DNA of 64,000 nucleotides from Nitrosomonas marina (GTDB taxonomy: Bacteria > Pseudomonadota > Gammaproteobacteria > Burkholderiales > Nitrosomonadaceae), in assembly GCF_900110145.1 (NCBI RefSeq), contig NZ_FOCP01000001.1:1-64000 (forward strand). Reading direction: 5' to 3'. The notes beneath the pieces were generated by a model. That model searched no databases. It was not told where the DNA came from and worked only from the letters and a program-made list of their open reading frames with translations. Shown here one piece after another: positions 55,086 to 62,291 of this stretch. Position numbers and translations under genes: made by a program. Every line of letters begins with the position of its first letter. Position 1 is the stretch's first letter.

Positions 55086-55730
55086 ATGATTGCCATTACA
55101 AATTTTGAAGCGATTATCTTTGACTTTGACGGCGTCATCGCCGAATCCGGCGAAATCAAGACACAGGCGTTTGCCGAGCTGTACCGCCCATACGGCGAAG
55201 CAGTCGTCACCGAAGTCGTCAGATACCATACTGCAAACGGCGGTTTGTCGCGATACAACAAATTCCGCCACTTTCAGCAGCAGCTGCTGCACAAAGACCC
55301 GCTGACATCCGAAGAAGAAAAAGAACTGGACCTGCGCTTCTCCGAACTGGTCGTGGAGGCTGTAGTGGCAGCTGACGCCGTACCTGGCGCCTATGAGCTG
55401 ATTCACCAGCAGAATGACCGGATTCCATTATTTGTCGCTTCGGGCACGCCTGAGGTTGAACTCAAAGTAATCGTCGAACGACGTGGCCTGACGCCTTACT
55501 TCAAACAGATACGTGGTGCGCCCAAGCTCAAACCGGTGCTGATCGCTGAAATTCTGTCCGACCACGCGCTGGATCCAAACCGTGTATTGATGATCGGAGA
55601 CGCCCTGGCCGACTATGAGGGTGCGCAGGCAAACAAAACCGCATTTCTGGGGCGCGTGCGTCCCGGCGATGACAATCCTTTCCCACCCGGTACGCCGATA
55701 GTGCCGGATTTACGCGCACTTGTGATCTGA
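55086..55730 (+). CDS. HAD-superfamily phosphatase
   Basis: A 214-residue HAD subfamily IA hydrolase: motif I F-D-F-D-G-V-I (near residue 14), motif II VASGTPEVEL, motif III Lys in KLKPVLI, motif IV MIGDALADYEGAQ. It resembles phosphoglycolate-phosphatase or beta-phosphoglucomutase-like enzymes and would dephosphorylate a sugar phosphate. In this operon it could play the part KdsC plays in Kdo synthesis, though it is not KdsC by sequence. Confidence 0.85.
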   Translation: MIAITNFEAIIFDFDGVIAESGEIKTQAFAELYRPYGEAVVTEVVRYHTANGGLSRYNKFRHFQQQLLHKDPLTSEEEKELDLRFSELVVEAVVAADAVPGAYELIHQQNDRIPLFVASGTPEVELKVIVERRGLTPYFKQIRGAPKLKPVLIAEILSDHALDPNRVLMIGDALADYEGAQANKTAFLGRVRPGDDNPFPPGTPIVPDLRALVI

Positions 55731-55740
55731 ATTACCGCGC

Positions 55741-56433
55741 GTGCAGAAAATACAGCGAAATACCTATACAACCACTGATGCACTCGCCGAAGGCTTTGCC
55801 AATTATGCAGCCGAGGTTCTGCGCACCGCACTGACCCGGCAGCAAACGGCCAGTCTCGTCGTTCCCGGCGGCAGCACCCCGCGCGCCTACCTGCCCGCCC
55901 TTGCCGCCCAAACCCTGCCGTGGCACCGCATTGCCATCACCCTAAGCGATGAACGCTGGGTCGATACCGGATTACATGACTCGAATGAACATCTGGTCAG
56001 AGCGTGTTTGCTCAAGCGTTTGAATGTACAGCCGCATTTTACCGGTCTCAAAACCCCGCACGACACACCTGCAGCGGCGATTCCGGAAATTGAGCAGCGC
56101 CTGAAAACGCTGCCTCAACCGTTTACATTGACCGTATTGGGGCTCGGCGAAGACGGCCATATCGCTTCACTGTTTCCGGGACTGGAACTACACAAAACGA
56201 CTGGAGTATCGACCAGTCGCTGCATTGCTGTCTCTCCGCCGCTGGCTCCGTCGCACCGCATAAGTCTGTCACTTGATGCGCTGGCCAACAGTGCGCAAAT
56301 TGCACTGGTCGTCACAGGTAAATCCAAGCGACAACTACTCGACAGGATTGAGAATGTTGCCGATCCGGCGATACCGTTGGTCTGGCTATTGCAGCGTGCA
56401 CGAACGCCGGTAGCGGTTTTTGAGACGAATTGA
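55741..56433 (+). CDS. pgl: 6-phosphogluconolactonase-type protein
   Basis: A 230-residue DevB/Pgl protein. VVPGGSTPRAYLPAL, SDERWVDTGLHDSNEHLVRACLL and LGLGEDGHIASLFPG are the family motifs. It hydrolyses 6-phosphogluconolactone in the pentose phosphate path. It starts with a GTG 11 bases after the HAD stop, so it appears to be in the operon; whether it serves the new pathway or central metabolism is unclear. Confidence 0.92.
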   Translation: MQKIQRNTYTTTDALAEGFANYAAEVLRTALTRQQTASLVVPGGSTPRAYLPALAAQTLPWHRIAITLSDERWVDTGLHDSNEHLVRACLLKRLNVQPHFTGLKTPHDTPAAAIPEIEQRLKTLPQPFTLTVLGLGEDGHIASLFPGLELHKTTGVSTSRCIAVSPPLAPSHRISLSLDALANSAQIALVVTGKSKRQLLDRIENVADPAIPLVWLLQRARTPVAVFETN

Positions 56434-56506
56434 TTACAGAATAAAAAGACTCACAACGTCGGACAAAGGCAATCATGGGAGTTTTCTGCACGAACGTTGC
56501 AATATC

Positions 56507-56538
56507 ATGTAATTACGTATAAAAATGTAAATTACATT
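56507..56538. promoter_or_regulatory. Near-palindromic AT-rich motif before the 56648 gene
   Basis: ATGTAATTACGTAT is followed by AATGTAAATTACATT, the second a near-perfect palindrome (AATGTAA-ATTACATT). It could be an operator for a dimeric regulator, or chance in AT-rich DNA. No clear -35/-10 pair is associated. Confidence 0.3.
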
Positions 56539-56647
56539 TATTCAGATTGTAGTTTCTTCAAGCTGAATGAAATAGTTTATTATGCTAAGGTTCATATATT
56601 CTTCATAACTCATTACTAAAAAACTTTTTGACTGCAGCAAATCGGTC

Positions 56648-57460
56648 ATGCATGCTTTTGCAAATAAATCCAGGCTTGTTCAACAACTCGCATCAGCCAG
56701 GTCAAAAACGCTGAACAGGACGTATATCGGACAACGGCGTGACATTCGCTCATTTCTACACACACACCGCAGAATCGATAACCCGGTTAAAACCGAGCCA
56801 AATGGAGCAGGTTCAACGCGCGGTCTGAGTCCGGAAGCGGACAACGGCGAAATTATTCGCGGTCGTACGACCGGAGAAATTATCGGTGACATTGGACGGC
56901 CTATCGGCACGGCACTGGGAAATGTGGCTGCATCAACCGCAAGCATGCTGACAGGAATCAGTATTACCACCACTACCAATCAAGGACCCACCTGGAACAA
57001 TCATGGCGCTTTTGTATGGCATGTCGGTTTCAACACCACCGGACGAACAGGCTGGATTATTCAGGATGTCGTCAATACCTGGCGGGCAAAAGATGCCCGG
57101 GGCAATGCTGTCCCAAGCCCGGTTACACCGCATTTTCTGGAAGCCTGGGCAGTGGATAACACCGGCAAAGTAACGCCGAGCATTGGCACAGACAACGATT
57201 ACTGGGACAACCCGAATCTGGTCGCAACTTATGGCGCCGTCGAAGGGCATCTGGCAACCAGAGCAAAGCTTTATTTTACAAAAACAGATCCCGCTGCTCA
57301 GGGTTTTATCAAAAACAATCCGGCCACTAACGCTGCCGGCCTGTTATCGTCAACCACTACGCCGGCAAACCTTGGCATTGTCCGGTTATATCGTTACGCG
57401 CAAAGTACCTGGGACTCAACAGGGGCTGCACCCATTCATTTTGGCTCTGCAGGACCGTAG
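56648..57460 (+). CDS. Putative cargo protein of an eCIS-type locus, 270 aa
   Basis: No known catalytic domain. Residues 1-90 are basic and low in hydrophobicity (Arg-rich, with HTHRRIDNPVKTEP), then EIIRGRTTGEIIGDIGRPIGTAL and ITTTTNQGPTW. Residues about 115-270 form a domain with HGAFVWHVGFNTTGRTGWIIQ, FLEAWAVDNTGKVTP, DNDYWDNPN and ARLYFTKT-like ARAKLYFTKTD. I recall this set of motifs from proteins near DUF4157 genes, so I infer a shared context, not a function. It is followed by the DUF4157 gene about 165 bases away on the same strand. Confidence 0.55.
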   Translation: MHAFANKSRLVQQLASARSKTLNRTYIGQRRDIRSFLHTHRRIDNPVKTEPNGAGSTRGLSPEADNGEIIRGRTTGEIIGDIGRPIGTALGNVAASTASMLTGISITTTTNQGPTWNNHGAFVWHVGFNTTGRTGWIIQDVVNTWRAKDARGNAVPSPVTPHFLEAWAVDNTGKVTPSIGTDNDYWDNPNLVATYGAVEGHLATRAKLYFTKTDPAAQGFIKNNPATNAAGLLSSTTTPANLGIVRLYRYAQSTWDSTGAAPIHFGSAGP

Positions 57461-57625
57461 ACACGGCCAGATCCAGAATAACCTTTCCTGATCATTTGGC
57501 TGGTCATTAATTAATAATCGCGGGTTTGACAAAGAATACGGGGATTTGTATATTTTCACTTGACCGTGTTTGTTCTTTCCACCACGGACTTGCGCGAATG
57601 GCGAAAATAATGGAGGCCATGGACC

Positions 57626-59608
57626 ATGCATACTGGTTTTGCAACATTCGCTTCACTGGCAACAACGACCAAACGGACTCGTCCGGCGTGTCACAGCCTC
57701 ACGTCAAATCAGCATTCTGCTGTGCGTGCGATACTGCAACGCACCCTCGTGCAACCCATTTCAAACGCCCCGAACCAGACTATTCAGAAAAAGATAAAAA
57801 TCGGACCGCCCGATGACCGGTATGAAAAAGAAGCGGATCGCGTGGCCGACCAGGTGGTATCACAGAACCCCGGATTGAGCACCGCAGTTCTGCAAAATAC
57901 GGTTTCGACCAACGTACAGCGGCTGTGCGATGAATGCGAAGAAACACCACAACAAAAAGCGATGGACGCAGTTTCCGAAGCTCGCAATCCGAATGGAATC
58001 AGACAGAAAACATTCCCGGAGATTCCTTCACTTACAAAACACAACTCGAACGGGCGTCCATTGCCTTACGCATTGCGGCAATTTTACGAATCACGCATGG
58101 GGCGGGATTTTCGCGATGTACGGCTGCACACCGACAACAGCAGTACACAATCAGCCGAAGCGATCAATGCCAGAGCGTATACACTGGGCAACCACATCAC
58201 ATTCAACCGCGGCCAATATCAGCCGGGTACGACGCAAGGCAGGCATTTGCTGGCGCATGAACTGACACACGTTGTTCAACAGGGAAAAGCGGCACCAAAA
58301 AACACCGCTGAAAATTTATACACCGGCGGCGCAGCTCATGAGACCCATACAGTCCGGACAGCTGTCGCGGACACTGTGCAACGGGCCTGTGGCAGTACTG
58401 CAATCGGCGCACCAGGCGGTTGCACGCGTTCGCCTGATTACGGCGTTTTCAATCCGAGCAGTCCGGTCTATAAATTTGACTTTGATTGCGATACTTTCAA
58501 ACCTGGCGAAGACATCAACCTGGAAAATGATCACCGCGGACTGCCAATCGGTACGCGATTTGCCGTGCACGGCTTTGCCAGCGTTGACGGCAATCCGGGC
58601 TACAATCACAATCTGGCCTGCGCCAGGGCTTTGGCTGCTGCAAATTTAATGATGACACCAGGTCCTTTGGGACTGAGTATTTCTGTTGGGAATATCGATG
58701 TCTTTAATCATGGACCAACACCCGGTCCGGTGGATGAACGCCGCAGCGTGACCATCGAACACAACGCACCGGCACAACCGGTTCCGCCCGAGGAAAGACC
58801 GCCGCTGTGCGGACCGGACGCCACGCAATGGCTGATCGATCAGATGAATGCAGCGCGCACCGACGCCGCCGTGCTTGCAATACAGGCGGACATTACCGCG
58901 GCTGACGGAATTGCGAGAAGACACGGCATCACGGCGCATCAGGTAGCCGAGGGGGCAACGACATTGCGCTTATTGGCCGAAGAGGCTTTACTTCAGGCGC
59001 AGGGAAAGAACCCTGCCCGCAACCCGACAATTAATTTACAAATTGCCGCTGGCAGTGTCTCGGGAGCAGCTGTTTCCAGGGCGCTTCGCGCGCATCCAAT
59101 CGATGCGCTGACCATTGCCAATCATATTAACAACGCGGCCACTGCCTGGGCCGCACTGGTGACCCATGGCGCACGTTATGACTTTAAACTGAATCCCGCG
59201 CAGATGCATTTTCCCCGGACAGCAAATTGTCCCGAAGAAGAATGCGACCAGGGTGAAGTCGGTATCATCACCCTGTGCCCCGGCATGCTTCCGGAAAACT
59301 GCTACCAGTCCGATTTACCGGGAAACCTTTTCTTTTCGCGAATAGGCCAGTTTGCAGGATTCAGCGAACTGACCCTGCAACTGGGCTCGCAATTCGCCGA
59401 ATTGCTGGATACCGTTCCGCGTCCCGCCCGACCGCATGTGACCTGGGATTCACCGGAAGACACAAGCGCGATACATGTGGCATCTTCACTCACGCTACCG
59501 TTAACGCGATCCTCGCTGTGCAGCATCCTTGCCGCCCACCGCGGCAGCCTCTCGCGCCGGAATGGCTGCCGGGACTGCACTCGATTGACAACGGCTGTCA
59601 TTACCTAG
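57626..59608 (+). CDS. DUF4157-domain protein with OmpA-like domain
   Basis: A 660-residue protein. The first about 60 residues are basic; then EKEADRVADQV (67-77), a conserved lead-in to DUF4157, and the metallopeptidase-like DUF4157 domain (about 144-222) with H211-E-x-x-H215 in LLAHELTHVVQQ. Next is an OmpA-like region (about 280-375, with RFAVHGFASVDGNPGYNHNLACARALAAANLM). The C-terminal part is unassigned. DUF4157 is strongly linked to cargo of extracellular contractile injection systems. TGGAGG precedes the ATG. No eCIS structural gene is in the window. The last about 50 codons look low-quality, so a late frameshift is possible. Confidence 0.75.
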   Translation: MHTGFATFASLATTTKRTRPACHSLTSNQHSAVRAILQRTLVQPISNAPNQTIQKKIKIGPPDDRYEKEADRVADQVVSQNPGLSTAVLQNTVSTNVQRLCDECEETPQQKAMDAVSEARNPNGIRQKTFPEIPSLTKHNSNGRPLPYALRQFYESRMGRDFRDVRLHTDNSSTQSAEAINARAYTLGNHITFNRGQYQPGTTQGRHLLAHELTHVVQQGKAAPKNTAENLYTGGAAHETHTVRTAVADTVQRACGSTAIGAPGGCTRSPDYGVFNPSSPVYKFDFDCDTFKPGEDINLENDHRGLPIGTRFAVHGFASVDGNPGYNHNLACARALAAANLMMTPGPLGLSISVGNIDVFNHGPTPGPVDERRSVTIEHNAPAQPVPPEERPPLCGPDATQWLIDQMNAARTDAAVLAIQADITAADGIARRHGITAHQVAEGATTLRLLAEEALLQAQGKNPARNPTINLQIAAGSVSGAAVSRALRAHPIDALTIANHINNAATAWAALVTHGARYDFKLNPAQMHFPRTANCPEEECDQGEVGIITLCPGMLPENCYQSDLPGNLFFSRIGQFAGFSELTLQLGSQFAELLDTVPRPARPHVTWDSPEDTSAIHVASSLTLPLTRSSLCSILAAHRGSLSRRNGCRDCTRLTTAVIT

Positions 59609-59991
59609 GATTAACTTCGAGAACCGGCGATTATTGTCCTTCAACCAGGCAGCATCCCGATTTTGAAACTCATCATGCTTAAACCACACTTCAACATGTA
59701 GATAATCATTCCCTGCTCGCTTTTTGTTCGTCAGAGACAGAAGCTTTATACCGTGGAATACGCCCGAAAACTGATTGCGCTTTGATAACTGCCCCCGGTT
59801 TCCGATGTTTTCGATTCTGTTAAAGGCCGAAATCAACAATCCGAATTACCAGCAGGAAATTTTATTGTTGCGATTACGCTTTTAGTCAATAAATCTGGCA
59901 TCTTACGCGCTTCATTTTACTCTATATCCAGATACTGGATCCTTACTTGATGGTTACACGCTGAAATTTGAGCTGAGCCGATATTCTATCC
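59609..59991. other. Intergenic stretch without a supported gene
   Basis: About 380 bases between the DUF4157 gene and the chimeric pseudogene. A minus-strand frame at 59501-59839 and a plus-strand frame at 59275-59682 run into the end of the DUF4157 gene; neither has a ribosome binding site or a motif I recognise. Confidence 0.35.
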
Positions 59992-60210
59992 ATGCCAATC
60001 CAAACAAGATCAAAAATAAAGTTATTGATTGTTATCATTTTTGGCGCCGCATTGTTCAATTGTACTTTTTCAACTGCTGGCTATATTAATAATCTGCAAA
60101 GCTGCTTTCGATCGCGTAATCTGGAATTCGGCGGCTGGATCAATGGTGGTGTCACATTCAATCCAAGTCAGTCAGACGGTTTTAACGGCCCTGCGCCTTG
60201 CCGTTACTAA
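59992..60210 (+). pseudogene. N-terminal fragment of an outer-membrane beta-barrel protein
   Basis: An intact-looking start (MPIQTRSKIKLLIVIIFGAAL signal segment) followed by NLEFGGWINGGVTFNPSQSDGFNGP, which resembles the first strands of a beta-barrel porin-type outer membrane protein. After about 65 residues the frame ends in PCRY-stop. The rest of the barrel is missing; from about 60182 the DNA instead codes for an EAL domain in another frame. It therefore looks like a recombination remnant. Confidence 0.55.
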
Positions 60211-60964
60211 TGAAGCGTTCTTCTTGCAATACCAGCCATGGATACGCAGCCGCACACAGAAAATTATTGGAACCGAAACATTACTTCGCTGGAAGCACCC
60301 GGAATGAGAATAGTCCCTCCAAGTCGTTTCATTTCTCAACTCGAAGAATCGACTCTCATCATACAGGCAGGAACCTGGGTAATCAGGGAAGCATGCCGCC
60401 AGAACAAATTATGGCAGGATCTGGGATTCGAACCATTTCGCATATCGGCAAACCTCTCATCGCGGCAGTTTCGTAGTGAATCCCTGGTAAACACTGTACG
60501 TTCCGCCCCCGCCGATTCCGGACTGGAGCCGCGCTATCTCGAACTGGAACTGACTGGAAATCTGCTGGTGGACAATACTGAGCACGCCATTTCAACCCAT
60601 GCATGCTCTGAAGGAGTTCGGTATCACCCTGTTCATTGATGATTTTGGCACCGGTTACTCGTCACTCAGTTATCTCAAGCGCTTCCCGTTTGATTGGTTA
60701 AAAATAGATCGCAGCTTCATTACAGAAATTGCCTGCAATACCGAGGATGCAGCCATTGTAGAAGCCATTTCAACACTGACCCAAAATCTCGGTATCGGAC
60801 TCGTTGCGGAGGATGTTGAAAATATCAATCAGGCCACACTGCTGAAAGAATACGGGCGCAACGAAATGCAGGGCTACTATTACAGTGGGCCATTTGGTCC
60901 CAATCACCCGGCCAGTGTAATCATTCTGCAATACTCATTGATGTCGCCTACCAAAATAGCCTGA
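60182..60964 (+). pseudogene. Frameshifted EAL (c-di-GMP phosphodiesterase) domain remnant
   Basis: Reading in three steps (frame 2, 60182-60304; frame 1, about 60304-60600; frame 2, 60599-60964) rebuilds an EAL domain. It contains FFLQYQPWIRSRTQKIIG, ETLLRW where EALLRW is expected, ANLSSRQF, LELELTGN where a Glu-Ser would end the motif, FIDDFGTGYSSLSYLKRF, DWLKIDRSFI and LVAEDVEN. Two frameshifts and lost active-site residues (the EAL motif itself, the Glu of ELTES) make it inactive. No sensor or GGDEF domain precedes it. Confidence 0.8.
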
Positions 60965-61250
60965 CCCATACCGCTGAGTAGTATTTCTTGCCGCCAGCTT
61001 GATGGCATGGACGATATACGCCGCGCAAAAATGTTTCTGGAATGTCAATCGCGAGAAGAATCCATAGAATTTATTGATCAACATTTTTCAGCTAGCGAAC
61101 ACAGAAAGCAATTCTCATTTCAAACTATTCCGGCAAATCAAAATTTACTTCTCGTCTAATTTCGAGTTTAAAAGAACAAAACCAGAAGAGTCAGTTAATT
61201 TGCAGGTATGGATTATTTTAGAATTTTACAGTCTTTGCTAGCTGTCAAAT
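60965..61250. other. Intergenic stretch, one doubtful small frame
   Basis: About 285 bases. A plus-strand frame at 61007-61159 could code for 50 residues (charged, Gln/Phe-rich) in the same frame as the EAL remnant, perhaps part of that decayed gene's surroundings. It has no ribosome binding site. No other signal seen. Confidence 0.3.
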
Positions 61251-62291
61251 CTATCGTACCTGATAGAGAATAAATAACCCCGCCATATAAAAAATCAAAA
61301 CCAGTAACGAATCGATATTCATGCCAAAAAATTTCAATTTTGGACGTATTGTAATTCCAATACAATAAATTGATGTCAAGAGAATACCACCAACCAATGC
61401 AACTGAAGCTGACAAATCAATATGATTTAAAACCGGGCCATCTGAAAAAAAAGCATCCACCGGGAGTATCAGAAACGTCATGATCAGGTTACTTCCAAAA
61501 ATATTGGAAATCGCCATGGTATGGGCTTTCACCCTGATTGCAGCAATGGCTGTACTCAGTTCCGGCAGTGACGTTGTCAGCGCCAATAAAGAAACTCCAA
61601 TGAAACTGCTGCCCAGCCCGGTCTGATCGGCCAATGTCTCAGCAACATAAACGATAAACACGCCGCACACTAATATGGCCACCCCTGCAGCTACTGAAAA
61701 AAGAATCAGTATGTGCAAAGACAGATTATCATAATGATTGCTCCGTGCCTCTCCACGCTCCGGCTGTTCATTTGGAAGGTCAACCGGGCTCCAGGTATTG
61801 CGGTCCTGAATTCTCCAAAGTAAGTACATAAAGAAAACATACAACAGAGCGATTAAAATGCTGCCAAGTCCGATATGCGCTACTATGGGTATATCACCAA
61901 TGTAACTTATCATAAGCAGTATCGAAAGCGATGGAATCAATAACAAACCGGCTACTAATACCGAAAGATTGCGTGGCGCGGAACTGAGCACGCCTTTTAT
62001 GATAAAAATTTCGGCGATGGCCAGTACGGCCAACTGCATCATAATACCGCCGAACATATTGTTGATGGCAAGCGTACCGTTACCTGCAGAGACTGCGGTA
62101 ATACTCGTTACCATTTCCGGCAATTCGGTGATTGTAGCCAGAAAAATAAGCCCCATAAAAGCACGTGCGATTTTCGTCTGCTCGGCAATCGCATCAACGA
62201 AGTATGACAAATACGTGCCGGATGTCCATATCGCACCGGCAAGCACAACAAAAATCAATAAATTGGTTGTTATTGAAAACGCTTCAAACAA
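61251..62291 (-). CDS. Sodium/calcium exchanger family (CaCA) antiporter
   Basis: A 346-residue membrane protein with about ten helices in two inverted halves. Each half has the alpha-repeat motif: TITELPEMVTSITAVSAGNGTLAINNMFGG (about 53-82) and LTTSLPELSTAIAAIRVKAHTMAISNIFGSNLI (about 238-270). These are the cation-binding sites of the CaCA superfamily. A cytoplasmic loop with NTWSPVDLPNEQPERGEA lies between. The start is a TTG at 62291, with GGAGG seven bases before it and overlapping the end of the upstream gene by eight bases. Likely exchanges Ca2+ or H+ for Na+ or K+. Confidence 0.85.
   Translation of the reverse strand: MFEAFSITTNLLIFVVLAGAIWTSGTYLSYFVDAIAEQTKIARAFMGLIFLATITELPEMVTSITAVSAGNGTLAINNMFGGIMMQLAVLAIAEIFIIKGVLSSAPRNLSVLVAGLLLIPSLSILLMISYIGDIPIVAHIGLGSILIALLYVFFMYLLWRIQDRNTWSPVDLPNEQPERGEARSNHYDNLSLHILILFSVAAGVAILVCGVFIVYVAETLADQTGLGSSFIGVSLLALTTSLPELSTAIAAIRVKAHTMAISNIFGSNLIMTFLILPVDAFFSDGPVLNHIDLSASVALVGGILLTSIYCIGITIRPKLKFFGMNIDSLLVLIFYMAGLFILYQVR

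Noticed and set aside
59275-59682. Alternative frame over the 3' end of the DUF4157 gene
   Set aside because: I considered a frameshift that would give a different C-terminus, but neither frame has a motif to decide it, so I kept the uninterrupted reading.
61007-61159. 50-codon frame after the EAL remnant
   Set aside because: No ribosome binding site; may belong to the decayed region.
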